Part shown: one piece after another, positions 17,392-27,370 of the stretch
How the letters are laid out: each line of letters starts with the position of its first letter
How positions within the stretch are numbered: the first letter of the stretch is position 1
Assembly: GCA_900119285.1 (NCBI GenBank)
Contig: FPIT01000005.1
Coordinates: forward strand, 1 to 64,000
DNA from: Prevotellaceae bacterium HUN156
GTDB lineage: Bacteria; Bacteroidota; Bacteroidia; Bacteroidales; Bacteroidaceae
Reading direction: 5' to 3'
DNA: 64,000 nt
Position numbers and translations under genes: made by a program
The notes under the pieces: generated by a model
What the model saw: only the letters and a program-made list of their open reading frames with translations
The model's database searches: none
What the model was told of the DNA's origin: nothing

Positions 17392-18672
17392 TTATTTTTG
17401 TTTCTTACCGAATTCCGGATCCACTTTAATTAATGCCGTAACTACAAAGGTGACAAGACATAACAGCATCACGGCAATAAAGAAAGAGCGATATCCCAAC
17501 ATATCTTTCATCCAGCCCGACAACATGCCTGGCAACATCAATCCCAAGTAAGAGATTGCTGTACAAAATGCATAGTGAGAAGTCTTGAATGCGCCCTTAC
17601 TGAAATAAAGCATATAGAGTGTTAACGCTGTAAAGCCTAATCCATAACCAAACTGTTCTACGAAGATACAACTACTGATAAGCACCAGATTATCAGGCAT
17701 CGCGTAACTCATATAAACATAAACGATATCAGGCAGAGTGATAGCACACACCATTGGCCATAGCCATCGCTTAAAGCCATCACGTCCAGCTAATAGTCCT
17801 CCTAAGATACCACCAATAGTCAAACCTATGACGCCAATAGTACCACTAGCTAATCCAAATTCCTGTGGTGACAGTCCCAAACCGCCAGCTGAAGCAGGAC
17901 GCATCAAGAAGGTAAGACTCATCTTACCCAACAATGCTTCAGGGAATCGGTAAAACAACAAGAAAAGCATCGCATAGAGCATCTCACGCGGTGGTAGCTT
18001 TTGGAAGAAAGAGCGGAATGCGGTTCCTATTCCCTTGGCCACCTCACGAACATTGGTATCGTGTGCCTGATCAGCTTGTGAACGTGGCATGATATAAGCA
18101 TGATAAAGCCATATGGCAATGAATAATGCTGCCAATCCGTAGAATACAAGACTCCATGTAAAAGCCTTCTGATGGCGGAACACCAGTTGCAACATACCTG
18201 CAACAGGTATCAGCACTCCATTACCGAAGATAACTGCTAAACGATAGAATGTGTTACGAATACCAACAAACCATACTTGCTGATGATCATCGAGTTCCAA
18301 CATATAGTAACCATCCGCAGCAATATCATGCGTTGCACTGCTAAATGCCATCAAGAAGAAGAATGCCATCGTTCCTTGAAACCAAAACGGTGTGTTTAGC
18401 GTGAAAGCAACACCCGCCAACGATGAACCTAACAGCATTTGCATGGCAAGTACCCACCAACGTTTGGTTCGATAAAGATCGACAAACGGACTCCACAATG
18501 GTTTGATTACCCATGGTAATCCCAACCAACCCGTATATAATGCAATATCCGTGTCGGTCATACCCAACTGCATATACATAACCACTGCCACAGTCATCAC
18601 TACCACATTAGGTAGTCCTTCTGCAACATACAATGTTGGTATCCACCACCAGCAATTTCTATGCTTCTCCAT
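17392..18672 (-). CDS. AmpG-like muropeptide MFS permease
   Basis: Inner membrane transporter of 426 residues with about 12 helices. The N-terminal WWIPTLYVAEGLPNVVVM and the loop PLWSPFVDLYRTKRWW match the AmpG/acetyl-CoA transporter branch of the MFS rather than sugar porters. AmpG proteins import anhydro-muropeptides for cell-wall recycling. The stop codon of a large SpoIID fusion gene lies 5 bases upstream of this start, so the two are co-transcribed: SpoIID-type lytic transglycosylases release the kind of fragments AmpG takes up. The substrate is inferred, not seen. Confidence 0.8.
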   Translation of the reverse strand: MEKHRNCWWWIPTLYVAEGLPNVVVMTVAVVMYMQLGMTDTDIALYTGWLGLPWVIKPLWSPFVDLYRTKRWWVLAMQMLLGSSLAGVAFTLNTPFWFQGTMAFFFLMAFSSATHDIAADGYYMLELDDHQQVWFVGIRNTFYRLAVIFGNGVLIPVAGMLQLVFRHQKAFTWSLVFYGLAALFIAIWLYHAYIMPRSQADQAHDTNVREVAKGIGTAFRSFFQKLPPREMLYAMLFLLFYRFPEALLGKMSLTFLMRPASAGGLGLSPQEFGLASGTIGVIGLTIGGILGGLLAGRDGFKRWLWPMVCAITLPDIVYVYMSYAMPDNLVLISSCIFVEQFGYGLGFTALTLYMLYFSKGAFKTSHYAFCTAISYLGLMLPGMLSGWMKDMLGYRSFFIAVMLLCLVTFVVTALIKVDPEFGKKQK

Positions 18673-18677
18673 ATTAC

Positions 18678-21600
18678 TTAATATATTTTTTTGATTTCAG
18701 CCCCGCGATAATAGTGCAAGAGTATCTCATCATAACGATAGCCCTGCTGTCCCATAACGGCAGCACCAATCTGACAGAGTCCTACTCCGTGTCCCCAGCC
18801 TTTACCATTCAGGCGGAATCCTGTTGCAGTCTTCTCTACATCAAAGGCAGAGCTATAGAGATGACTCTCACTAAGTGCACGACGAATTTCCAATTCCTTA
18901 CCAATGGTAAAGGTTTTCTTCGTACCAACGATTTTCAACTTCCAAATACGTCCGCTTTTGCCTCGCTCCAATGGGATAAGATCGGTAATCGTGCCGAAGT
19001 CATCTTTCAGTTTTTCATTGATAAGATTTGAAATCTCATCAACAGTATATTCTACAGTCCAGCGATAGAAGTCGTTGGTCTCTTGGTCGTAGTCATTGAG
19101 CACTTGTGAGAGAACCGCCTTGTCATGTGTATTACAGAATGGGTCTTCTACGCTGACAAGGTATGGTTTTGGAGTATCTTCCCAACAATATTGGAACTCT
19201 TCAGTCACTCCTCCACAACATTTAGAGAAACGAGCATCACAGATTTCATCACCACTGCAGAGAATCTGTCCACGTGTTGCCCTCAACGCCTGTTCAACAG
19301 CGCGATTGGTCTGTTTGGTAATACCCTGATAACGTTGGCAGTGATCATCGGCACAAACATCAAAGATTGTGTGATCTTCACGATCGTACCAGCGAATCAG
19401 TTCATCGTCTTTCTTAATAAACGAGAAGAAGCCATTCTTTTGTTCCTTATTCTCTTCACGGCGCTTCATCTGTGCCAACAACCACGAGCGACTAATCACA
19501 GCATGTGCTTTCAACAGTTCCAATCCAGCTGTAGCCTTCATCTCGCTGGAGATAACCGATGCCAGATAACTCTCTACGGGCAGTTCGTTGATGGCAATAA
19601 TCTTGTCTGATTCTACCACTAGACGCAATGTTCCCAAGAACACCTGTGTTTCTTTGCGTTCCCAGTGAAAATTAACACCAATAGTCACATCATATAGTGA
19701 GAACGATGACTGCGATGACTGAGGTGTAAAAGTCAACTCACGATACTGATTGCCATTCCACAAAATACCACCTTCAGAGAATTCCACGGTCTGGTCGCCC
19801 TTAATTATCTCACCCTTTGCGGTATAAGCGCCATTAAGTGAAAAGTGTATCTTTTGTCCGCTAACAATACCAACCGTAACAGAAGGCTGCACTTGCTTTG
19901 AATTGATTGATGATTGTTGAGTGGTAATTGGCAGTTCTTTTAATTTCTTGACTATCAGTGCCATTTGTTCTGTATCTAACGAAATCTCCTGATAGATGCT
20001 CATTACCAGTTCTGGAGTAAGTCGACGGAAGTCTTGTTCACGTGGTGTAATAATCAATCCTCCCATATCTACTGCTCCTGGACTAATGATAAACTGTGCA
20101 TCGCCCTCAGCTGTATAACAAGCAGGACGATGTTTACGACGTGGCAGCACCACGCTCAACAGTCCATCACCACCATTCCATGCAATGATATTCATCATCG
20201 GTTCTGTTTCATCATCTGATGGTGGCAAACACTTATACAACTGTTTGAAGAGCTGTTCACTACTTTCTGCACTATGGCTCTTAATTAAGAAAGCTGCCGC
20301 AGGATAATCCACCACTTGCCAAATACCATCATCCTCATTATGTTTGACAACCTCAACGAGATTACGGCTCAATCGTTGCCAAGTACGCTGCAAAGGCAGA
20401 ATGCCACTACTAACAGCCTGAAGATGAGCATGATCAGGAGCCGAAGCACCACAACGCGGACCATTATATAATAAGGTAAGATCAGTATTGCGCTGAGCAA
20501 TCTGCATCATCTCACCATACATTGGAAGAATTCGCTGTGGTTGATGGCGAAGCGTAGGCAGTGTAAAGTGAACTGGCAGTATTGGGAATGGATTAACCAA
20601 CAATTCATAGATACCGTCAACCATACGATGCATTTGTTCCTTCGGACGATTCTTTGCACAGAGGAAACAAGGACGTTCTGCAATAGACTTTGCATCTATC
20701 TTAGCTCCTGTAGATCCTATACGGGCAGGATTCCACTGAGCCGTCATCGTAAAGGTGTCAGCCACCAACTCGATTGTCTCCACCTGTTCTAAGTCACGAT
20801 AGCGCTGGCGCACCTCTTCCCACGTCTGCAACTGACGATTAAAGAAGCGCATCAATGGCGATTCGCTCAGCACATCCTCCCTACCCTGTACCATCTGCTG
20901 ACGAGCATGAAGTTCCATCGTGCGCAGACGATCTTTGTAAAGGTTGTTGGCATTGATTTTTTCTATTGAAAGTGCCGCATCAGAATTACCGCCCCATCGA
21001 CGACACAAATACAATTCTGTGAAGATACGACCGATACGATAACGACGTGAGAACATCAATCCCAAGGCATAGTCTTCACCATACGATGTATTAGGGAAAC
21101 CCACCTGACGCAACAATGGCGTAAAGAATGCTCGTGGAGCACCCAATCCATTGATACGCAACGCATTGTTAGGTCCATTCTCATCTGTCCACTCTTTATG
21201 AGCAATCAGTCCTGGTGGCAAAGTTTTCAACTCAAAATCACACATACGATATGAGCCGATAATCATCGCCGCCTTCTGTTTATAGAAAGCATCCACTATG
21301 GTTTGCAATGTCTTCGGTGATGAGTATAGGTCATCACTGTCAAGTTGCACGGCAAAACGTCCGCAGAAATCACTCTGTATAGCCTCATTCCAACAGCCTC
21401 CTATTCCCAAGTCATAGCGTTCTGGAACAATCACGTAAAGTTTGTCGTTATGACTTTCCTGAAGTTTAGAAAGAATCTCTGAGGTACCATCTGTAGAGTG
21501 GTTATCCACCACAATAATATTATATCTAAAGGATGTCTTTTGTGAGAGGACGCTCTCCACCGCATCCTTGATGGTTTTAGCACGATTGAACACAGGAATA

Positions 21601-22361
21601 ACGACAGATGCCTCTACGGCAAAATCCTGTTCATCAAAATCAACTTCCTGATAAAGAGTGGTATCAACCAAGGCATTTACTGCTTTCAGATGGGCAGTAC
21701 AAGCTTGTTCCATCTCTATCTGCACGTTGCGATTAGCAGGATTAACATAGTCAAATTGCTTCTCTCCAGAGGCACGAAGATCACGTTCTTCCTCTGTATA
21801 AAGGTATTCGTTCAGGTGCAACAGACTACCTTTACGACTCAAGAATAGTCGCAGGTCATAAAGTCCCGCATATTGATAATCACGGTCGTAATCACTGGTA
21901 GCATATTGATGCAACAAAGAGGTGCGTACCAGCCATACACTACCGAAGTCAAAGTCATCACGCAGCGAACCGTCTTGATAGTCTATAACAGGATGCGCCT
22001 TGCGCTCTCCCTGTTCCATTGTATAGCGGTCACTATATACCATTGCAGCCTCAGCATCACCAGCCACCAGCATCATGCGCTCCAATGCGCCCTCACCCAA
22101 TTGTAGGGGCAGTGGTTTCAAACAAAGCAACGCATAGGTAGCTTTTGCATGCTCAGCTATCAGCGACACAAAAGCACTACTGGACAGACTGTCCGTCACC
22201 AACAGCGTACAATCTTTGGGCGCTTTTGTCTGTGCAGCCAGCTCTGCATTTACCAATAAAAAAAGATGCCTGACTACCCTGCTGCGGCGCAACTGCTCAA
22301 TGGCAGGCATCACGTCAGCTAGCGTTTGACAGGCTATGAAGCAATCTGTTTTCTGTTTCAT
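18678..22361 (-). CDS. GT2 - GalT/HIT-like - SpoIID three-domain fusion protein
   Basis: A 1227-residue protein with three recognisable parts. Family 2 glycosyltransferase (about 250-480): [22 protein letters not shown], and QLDSDD as the DxD metal site near 337. A DUF4922/GalT-HIT-like nucleotide-binding domain (about 525-760): FLCAKNRP near 564 and the histidine motif DHAHLQ near 641. SpoIID/LytB domain (about 860-1227): SVISSEMKA near 934 with the glutamate used for glycan cleavage in SpoIID, C-C-rich [12 protein letters not shown], and [10 protein letters not shown] near 1184. No signal peptide is visible. The start at 22361 is set by the -7 box at 22393-22386. It is co-transcribed with the AmpG-like gene. 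Confidence 0.85.
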   Translation of the reverse strand: MKQKTDCFIACQTLADVMPAIEQLRRSRVVRHLFLLVNAELAAQTKAPKDCTLLVTDSLSSSAFVSLIAEHAKATYALLCLKPLPLQLGEGALERMMLVAGDAEAAMVYSDRYTMEQGERKAHPVIDYQDGSLRDDFDFGSVWLVRTSLLHQYATSDYDRDYQYAGLYDLRLFLSRKGSLLHLNEYLYTEEERDLRASGEKQFDYVNPANRNVQIEMEQACTAHLKAVNALVDTTLYQEVDFDEQDFAVEASVVIPVFNRAKTIKDAVESVLSQKTSFRYNIIVVDNHSTDGTSEILSKLQESHNDKLYVIVPERYDLGIGGCWNEAIQSDFCGRFAVQLDSDDLYSSPKTLQTIVDAFYKQKAAMIIGSYRMCDFELKTLPPGLIAHKEWTDENGPNNALRINGLGAPRAFFTPLLRQVGFPNTSYGEDYALGLMFSRRYRIGRIFTELYLCRRWGGNSDAALSIEKINANNLYKDRLRTMELHARQQMVQGREDVLSESPLMRFFNRQLQTWEEVRQRYRDLEQVETIELVADTFTMTAQWNPARIGSTGAKIDAKSIAERPCFLCAKNRPKEQMHRMVDGIYELLVNPFPILPVHFTLPTLRHQPQRILPMYGEMMQIAQRNTDLTLLYNGPRCGASAPDHAHLQAVSSGILPLQRTWQRLSRNLVEVVKHNEDDGIWQVVDYPAAAFLIKSHSAESSEQLFKQLYKCLPPSDDETEPMMNIIAWNGGDGLLSVVLPRRKHRPACYTAEGDAQFIISPGAVDMGGLIITPREQDFRRLTPELVMSIYQEISLDTEQMALIVKKLKELPITTQQSSINSKQVQPSVTVGIVSGQKIHFSLNGAYTAKGEIIKGDQTVEFSEGGILWNGNQYRELTFTPQSSQSSFSLYDVTIGVNFHWERKETQVFLGTLRLVVESDKIIAINELPVESYLASVISSEMKATAGLELLKAHAVISRSWLLAQMKRREENKEQKNGFFSFIKKDDELIRWYDREDHTIFDVCADDHCQRYQGITKQTNRAVEQALRATRGQILCSGDEICDARFSKCCGGVTEEFQYCWEDTPKPYLVSVEDPFCNTHDKAVLSQVLNDYDQETNDFYRWTVEYTVDEISNLINEKLKDDFGTITDLIPLERGKSGRIWKLKIVGTKKTFTIGKELEIRRALSESHLYSSAFDVEKTATGFRLNGKGWGHGVGLCQIGAAVMGQQGYRYDEILLHYYRGAEIKKIY

Positions 22362-22385
22362 CGATACATTTTTGTTTATTAGGTG

Positions 22386-22393
22386 CAAAGATA
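22386..22393 (-). promoter_or_regulatory. -7 box for the fusion gene/AmpG operon
   Basis: TATCTTTG on the minus strand, 24 bases upstream of the start codon at 22361. It excludes the in-frame ATG at 22388. Confidence 0.65.
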
Positions 22394-22475
22394 ATATTTT
22401 CCCCGCAAATAGCCAAAATCCTATTAAAAGAATATAATTTTTAATTCTTAATTATTTTTTTTTAATTTATTAAAG

Positions 22476-22483
22476 TACCTTTG
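22476..22483 (+). promoter_or_regulatory. -7 box of rlmN, implying a leaderless message
   Basis: TACCTTTG ends 4 bases before the rlmN ATG (22488). With a start site about 5-7 bases downstream of the box, transcription would begin at or inside the start codon. Confidence 0.6.
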
Positions 22484-22487
22484 CAGT

Positions 22488-23561
22488 ATGAAAAATGAAA
22501 AGAAGCGCTTGATAGGAATGACTCCCACCGAGCTTAAAGCTGTGGTTACAGAGTTAGGCATGCCTGCATTCACTGCCAAGCAGATTACGCAGTGGCTCTA
22601 CGAAAAGCATGTCAGCACTATCGAGGAAATGACAAATCTGTCAAAGCAGAACCGTCTGCTATTGGCTGAACATTACGAGGTGGGTGCATTAGCTCCCATC
22701 GATTGCCAGCGCTCTAAAGACGGTACCATCAAATACCTTTTCCCTGTATGTTATGACTCAGTTGCTACACACACAGAGCAGTTTGTCGAGACGGTGTTCA
22801 TTCCCGACCACGACCGCGCCACTTTGTGCGTTTCTTGTCAGGTGGGTTGTAAAATGAACTGTCTGTTTTGTCAGACGGGCAAACAGGGATGGCATGGCAA
22901 CCTTACGGCTGCCGATATTCTGAATCAGATTTACGCTTTGCCTGAGGTGGACCGCCTCACGAATATTGTATTCATGGGACAGGGAGAGCCTATGGACAAC
23001 CTTGATGCCGTATTACGCGTAACAGAGATTATGACAGCTGACTGGGGTTGGCAGTGGAGTCCCAAGCGCATCACGGTAAGCAGCGTTGGTGTGCGCAACA
23101 AACTCAAGCGCTTCCTCGACGAGAGCGATTGTCATGTTGCCATCTCCATGCACTCACCTATTCATGAACAGCGTCTGCAGCTGATGCCTGCCGAAAAAGC
23201 AATGCCACTCACTGAAACCCTCGAACTACTGCGTCAGTATGACTTCACTCATCAGCGCCGTTGTTCGTTCGAATATATCTGTTTTGGCGGACTCAACGAC
23301 ACTCCAATGTATGCTCGCGAGATTGTAAAGTTGCTCGAAGGCCTTGAGTGTCGTGTCAATCTGATTCGTTTTCACGAGATTCCCAATGTCGACCTGCCAG
23401 GTTCTGACGAGAAACGTATGGAAGCATTGCGCGACTATCTCACTAACCACGGTATTACTACCACTATCCGCGCTTCTCGCGGACAGGATATCTTTGCCGC
23501 CTGCGGACTGCTATCAACAGCCAAACAACAAGGAAACCGAAATAACGATATAACGACATAA
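22488..23561 (+). CDS. rlmN: 23S rRNA (adenine-2503-C2)-methyltransferase
   Basis: Radical-SAM enzyme that methylates A2503 of 23S rRNA (and A37 of some tRNAs). The 357 residues match the family. The [4Fe-4S] cysteines sit in CQVGCKMNCLFCQTG (CxxxCxxC), followed by GQGEPMDN (SAM binding), SVGVRNKLKRF, and the C-terminal catalytic cysteine in IFAACGLL. The extreme C-terminus (QGNRNNDITT) is encoded by a simple repeat (AAATAACGATATAACGACAT) that appears to have been added to the gene end. It runs 21 bases ahead of pdxA. Confidence 0.95.
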   Translation: MKNEKKRLIGMTPTELKAVVTELGMPAFTAKQITQWLYEKHVSTIEEMTNLSKQNRLLLAEHYEVGALAPIDCQRSKDGTIKYLFPVCYDSVATHTEQFVETVFIPDHDRATLCVSCQVGCKMNCLFCQTGKQGWHGNLTAADILNQIYALPEVDRLTNIVFMGQGEPMDNLDAVLRVTEIMTADWGWQWSPKRITVSSVGVRNKLKRFLDESDCHVAISMHSPIHEQRLQLMPAEKAMPLTETLELLRQYDFTHQRRCSFEYICFGGLNDTPMYAREIVKLLEGLECRVNLIRFHEIPNVDLPGSDEKRMEALRDYLTNHGITTTIRASRGQDIFAACGLLSTAKQQGNRNNDITT

Positions 23562-23582
23562 CGAAATACCCCTAAAGACAAT

Positions 23583-24731
23583 ATGGAACAAGATAAGAAA
23601 ATTCGCGTGGCTATCACGCAAGGAGATACCAACGGTGTCGGTTACGAGGTGATACTGAAAGCTTTTGCTGACCCTACCATCCTCGAACTTTGCACACCAA
23701 TCATCTATGGCTCACCTAAGGTAGCAACATACCACCGCAAGGCGCTCAACATCGAGACGAACTTTACTGTTATCAACGAAGCTGAAGAGGCTCGCGACGG
23801 ACGTGTGAACCTATTGTCGTGCTTCGATGATGAGATAAAAATAGAATTTGGAACACCCTCTGAGGAGGCTGGACATGCTGCATTCTGTGCGCTCGACCGC
23901 GCCATGACCGACTATCGCAAAGGTCTATATGATGTACTTGTAACGGCTCCTATCAATAAAGCGACTATTCAGAATCCCGGTTTCCAATTCCCAGGTCACA
24001 CTGAGTATATTGAGACTAGCCTAGGTGAAGGCAAAAAAGCCCTGATGATTCTAATGAATGATGTGCTGCGTGTTGCCCTCGTCACCACTCATCTGCCTAT
24101 CAAGGATATTGCCAAATCTATCACAAAAGAAGGCATCATTGAGAAAGCCACCATCTTCCACGAGGCTCTGCGCCGCGACTTCCGCATTTCTTGTCCTCGC
24201 ATCGCAATTCTGGCACTTAACCCACATGCTGGTGATGATGGACTATTAGGCGCTGAAGAGAAAGAGATTATCACACCTGCTATCGAACAACTGGCAGAGA
24301 GTGGCATCCAGGCCTTTGGCCCTTATCCTGCCGATGGTTTCTTCGGCTCAGGCTCCTACGACTACTTCGACGGAGTTTTGGCTATGTATCATGACCAAGG
24401 ATTGGCACCTTTCAAGACCCTTGCTCTCGACAATGGTGTTAACTATACCGCAGGACTACCCATTGTACGCACTTCTCCTGATCATGGAACAGCCTACGAC
24501 ATTGCCGGACAGGGCAAAGCTGATGAGAACTCACTGCGTCAGGCTATCTATACAGCAATTGATGTTTTCCGCAATCGCCAAAACTACGACGAGCCGCTGG
24601 CGAACCCACTGCCAAAGCTCTTCCACGAAAAGCGCGAAGACGGCAACAAGGCTCGTTTTGCCCAGCCTCATCCCAAAGATATGTTCAAGAAGGAGAAGCC
24701 CGCTAAGCCAGAAACGAGTGCAGAAAGTTAA
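23583..24731 (+). CDS. pdxA: 4-hydroxythreonine-4-phosphate dehydrogenase
   Basis: Oxidises 4-phosphohydroxy-L-threonine in the DXP-dependent route to pyridoxal phosphate. It is 382 residues, about 40-50 longer than E. coli PdxA; the extra part is a charged, Lys/Pro-rich C-terminal tail (HEKREDGNKARFAQ onward). Family motifs: ITQGDTNGVGYEV at the N-terminus, TAPINKATI, FPGHTEY, metal-binding HDQGLAPFK, NYTAGLPIVRTSPDHGTAYDIAG. It is downstream of rlmN and upstream of the sigma-54-type activator, which has its own promoter. Confidence 0.95.
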   Translation: MEQDKKIRVAITQGDTNGVGYEVILKAFADPTILELCTPIIYGSPKVATYHRKALNIETNFTVINEAEEARDGRVNLLSCFDDEIKIEFGTPSEEAGHAAFCALDRAMTDYRKGLYDVLVTAPINKATIQNPGFQFPGHTEYIETSLGEGKKALMILMNDVLRVALVTTHLPIKDIAKSITKEGIIEKATIFHEALRRDFRISCPRIAILALNPHAGDDGLLGAEEKEIITPAIEQLAESGIQAFGPYPADGFFGSGSYDYFDGVLAMYHDQGLAPFKTLALDNGVNYTAGLPIVRTSPDHGTAYDIAGQGKADENSLRQAIYTAIDVFRNRQNYDEPLANPLPKLFHEKREDGNKARFAQPHPKDMFKKEKPAKPETSAES

Positions 24732-24770
24732 ATTTCTGCCAAAGTGTGCCATTATGTCAGATTTTCTTTG

Positions 24771-24778
24771 TACCTTTG
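24771..24778 (+). promoter_or_regulatory. -7 box of the sigma-54-type activator gene
   Basis: TACCTTTG ends 8 bases before the ATG at 24787, so the transcript would be leaderless or nearly so. Confidence 0.55.
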
Positions 24779-24786
24779 TCCGCTAA

Positions 24787-26040
24787 ATGAAAACAACGGA
24801 GTTACAGAGCGTTAAGCAGCGATACAACATCGTAGGCAACTGCGAAGCACTAAATCGCGCTCTCGACGTCGCTTTACAAGTGGCGCCGACAGATCTCAGT
24901 GTACTCATTGTGGGCGAAAGCGGTGTCGGTAAGGAAATCATTCCGCGTGTCATTCATGACAATTCACCACGCCGTCGCGAGAAGTATTTTGCCATCAACT
25001 GCGGATCTATCCCCGAAGGTACTATCGATTCTGAACTCTTCGGCCACATCAAGGGCTCGTTTACTGGAGCCATCAACGACTCACCGGGCTATTTCGGTGT
25101 AGCCAACAAAGGTACTTTGTTCCTTGATGAGGTAGGCGAACTGCCTATGGCAACTCAGGCACGTTTGCTGCGTGTCTTGGAGAATGGCGAATACATTCCT
25201 GTTGGTGCCACCGAGGTTCGCAAGACCGATGTACGCATCGTAGCAGCAACCAATGTAAACATCCGTCAGGCCATCAGCGAGGGACGTTTCCGCGAAGACC
25301 TCTACTATCGTCTTAATCAGGTGCCCGTACAGATGCCCCCGCTCCGTGAACGTGGCGAAGACATCGTATTGTTATTCCGCCTGTTTGCTCTACAGATGGC
25401 AGAGAAATACCATATGGACAAGGTTGTGTTGACCGATGAGGCCAAGCACTTGTTGATGCGTTACAAATGGCCTGGCAACGTACGTCAGCTGAAGAATATC
25501 ACTGAACAGATATCTATCCTCAGCACCGACCGACAGATAACTCCAGAGATACTTGCCCGTTTCATTCCTCAGGATCAGGAGACCACCCAGTTGGCAACCA
25601 TCCACTCTGAGGGTGAACACTCTTTCGAGAACGAGCGTGAGATTCTCTACAAGATTCTTTTCGAGTTGCGCAGCAATGTTAATGACATGCGCCGCGAGAT
25701 GAGTACGTTGAAGAAGCAGATGGAGGATGTAAAGGGCAATGCTCCCACTCAAATTACTCCCTCTCAACTATCCACGCTCACCACTCAGCTCTCAACTGTT
25801 AACTCTCAACTCTCAACAGTAAACTCTCAATTGTCTACAGTCAACTCAGCTGAGGATGCTGTAGCAGAAGAATATGTAGAACCAGAGATAGAGAGTCTAA
25901 ACCTCAACGACCTCAGTCGTCAGATGTTAGAAAAGGCATTAGAGCGTAATGGCGGTAATCGTAAGAAAGCCGCTGCAGAGTTAGGCATCAGCGATCGCAC
26001 ACTATATAGGAGACTGAAGCAATATGGAATGGACAAGTAA
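24787..26040 (+). CDS. Sigma-54-dependent type activator (AAA+ and Fis HTH)
   Basis: Regulator of 417 residues. The AAA+ domain starts almost at the N-terminus: Walker A GESGVGKE near 43, the sigma-54 contact loop GSFTGA near 92, Walker B FLDEVGEL, and the R-finger region REDLYYRLNQ. It lacks a receiver, GAF or PAS sensor domain. The C-terminal Fis-type helix-turn-helix is LEKALERNGGNRKKAAAELG. Between them, residues about 325-354 are a Leu-Ser-Thr-Val-Asn-Ser-Gln repeat encoded by the same simple repeat seen in intergenic DNA. It heads a conserved-looking run with lptE, a TPR-like gene and secG. Confidence 0.92.
   Translation: MKTTELQSVKQRYNIVGNCEALNRALDVALQVAPTDLSVLIVGESGVGKEIIPRVIHDNSPRRREKYFAINCGSIPEGTIDSELFGHIKGSFTGAINDSPGYFGVANKGTLFLDEVGELPMATQARLLRVLENGEYIPVGATEVRKTDVRIVAATNVNIRQAISEGRFREDLYYRLNQVPVQMPPLRERGEDIVLLFRLFALQMAEKYHMDKVVLTDEAKHLLMRYKWPGNVRQLKNITEQISILSTDRQITPEILARFIPQDQETTQLATIHSEGEHSFENEREILYKILFELRSNVNDMRREMSTLKKQMEDVKGNAPTQITPSQLSTLTTQLSTVNSQLSTVNSQLSTVNSAEDAVAEEYVEPEIESLNLNDLSRQMLEKALERNGGNRKKAAAELGISDRTLYRRLKQYGMDK
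25759..25848 (+). repeat. In-frame simple repeat inside the activator gene
   Basis: Degenerate units of CTCTCAACTGTTAA / CTCAACAGTAAA are repeated about five times and translate to LSTVNSQ units between the AAA+ and Fis domains. It is the reverse complement of the GAGAGTTGAAAGTT tract at 9579-9668. Confidence 0.75.
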
Positions 26041-26542
26041 ACTGCGTACATCCCTCTGCCTTGTAGTCCTCGTACTACTATCGGCTTGCTCCGTGAGCTA
26101 CAAGTTCAACGGTGCCAGCATCGACTATAGTAAGACCAAGACGATACAGATTGCCGAATTCCCTATTCGTGCCAGCTATGTATGGGGCCCTATGGGTCCT
26201 ATGTTCAATAATGAACTGAAAGATAAGTTTGCCAACCACACCCGACTCATTCAGGTGAAGCAGAATGGCGATCTTAAGATAGAAGGCGAGATCACTCAGT
26301 ACCAACAACGCAACAAGTCTGTTAGCGCGGAAGGTTATTCAGCCCAAACCGAGCTCTCTATGACTGTCAATGTACGTTTCACTAACAACGTAAAACACAC
26401 CGAAGACTTTGAACGCACGTTCACAGCTACGGCTACTTATGAGACTACACAGTCGCTCAACTCGGTACAAGAGGAACTCGTCACTCAGATGACGAAAGAT
26501 ATCTGCGACCAGATTTTCAACGCGACAGTTGCAAACTGGTAG
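26024..26542 (+). CDS. lptE: LptE-like LPS-assembly lipoprotein
   Basis: Outer membrane lipoprotein of 172 residues that in its family plugs LptD during lipopolysaccharide insertion. The signal LCLVVLVLLSAC puts the lipidated Cys at about 22; the mature part begins SVSYKFNGASIDYSKTKTI, the usual Bacteroidetes LptE opening, and continues with NELKDKFANHTRL. The start codon lies inside the end of the activator gene (17-base overlap), which indicates translational coupling. Confidence 0.85.
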   Translation: MEWTSKLRTSLCLVVLVLLSACSVSYKFNGASIDYSKTKTIQIAEFPIRASYVWGPMGPMFNNELKDKFANHTRLIQVKQNGDLKIEGEITQYQQRNKSVSAEGYSAQTELSMTVNVRFTNNVKHTEDFERTFTATATYETTQSLNSVQEELVTQMTKDICDQIFNATVANW

Positions 26543-26601
26543 GCGCTACGCTAGTGAAGAGAGAATAGTGAATAGATAACAGAGACAAGAAGACAAGATA
26601 T

Positions 26602-27336
26602 ATGGAGATTATGGAACTTATCAACCACCCCGAACGACTCGACCGCGACACGCTGTACGAGTTGCGTTCTATGTTGGCACTGAATCCGTATTTCCAAACG
26701 GCTCGACTTCTCATGCTGCAGAATCTCTATCTGCTCCACGATGCAGCCTTCAATGAAGAACTGCGACGCGCAGCACTATATATTACCGACCGTAAGGTTA
26801 TTTTCAACATGATTGAGGCGGCCCACTACCAACTGCGTAGCGAGAAAACTCTAAGCTCAAAACTTAAAGCACAAAGTTCGGAGAACCGCACTGTAGACCT
26901 CATCGACAACTTCCTCGATTCCATTCCCGAAGACGATGAGCCGAAAGAAAAGAAGCGCCGCCCCACTCCAGCTGATGCTGCCATCGACTATGTGGCATAT
27001 CTGTTGGAAACAGAGAACGATGCCGACCAAGAAGATGCGCCACAGATGAAAGGTCAAGACCTCATTGACACCTTTTTGGAACAAGAGAAAGGTCGCATCA
27101 CACTCAATGACTTGCCCGAAGAGGCAGGCGATAATAAGGAACAAGACGAGGCAGACGACAATGAAGAGGAATACTTCACCGAGACCCTTGCCCGCATCTA
27201 TATTAAGCAGGGTCGCTATCAGAAGGCTCTCGACATTATTAACCGACTCAGCGTCAAGTATCCGAAAAAGAATGCCTACTTCACAGACCAGGTTCGATTC
27301 TTAGAGAAATTGATAATAAACAGCAAAAAGAAATAA
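26602..27336 (+). CDS. TPR-like hypothetical protein
   Basis: A 244-residue cytoplasmic protein with no signal peptide. The N-terminal helical region (LINHPERLDRDTLYELRSML, YFQTARLLMLQNLYLL) is followed by an acidic linker and, at 190-235, a TPR-like helix pair (ARIYIKQGRYQKALDIINRL). Residues near 88-98 (LSSKLKAQSSE) come from a simple-repeat tract (AAACTCTAAGCTCAAAACTT), another in-frame insertion. The location between lptE and secG hints at an envelope biogenesis link, but the function is unknown. The 59 bases before it contain an AATAGTGAATAGATAAC repeat. Confidence 0.75.
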   Translation: MEIMELINHPERLDRDTLYELRSMLALNPYFQTARLLMLQNLYLLHDAAFNEELRRAALYITDRKVIFNMIEAAHYQLRSEKTLSSKLKAQSSENRTVDLIDNFLDSIPEDDEPKEKKRRPTPADAAIDYVAYLLETENDADQEDAPQMKGQDLIDTFLEQEKGRITLNDLPEEAGDNKEQDEADDNEEEYFTETLARIYIKQGRYQKALDIINRLSVKYPKKNAYFTDQVRFLEKLIINSKKK

Positions 27337-27370
27337 ACAACAAAATTAAATAATTAAAAATTAAAAAATT

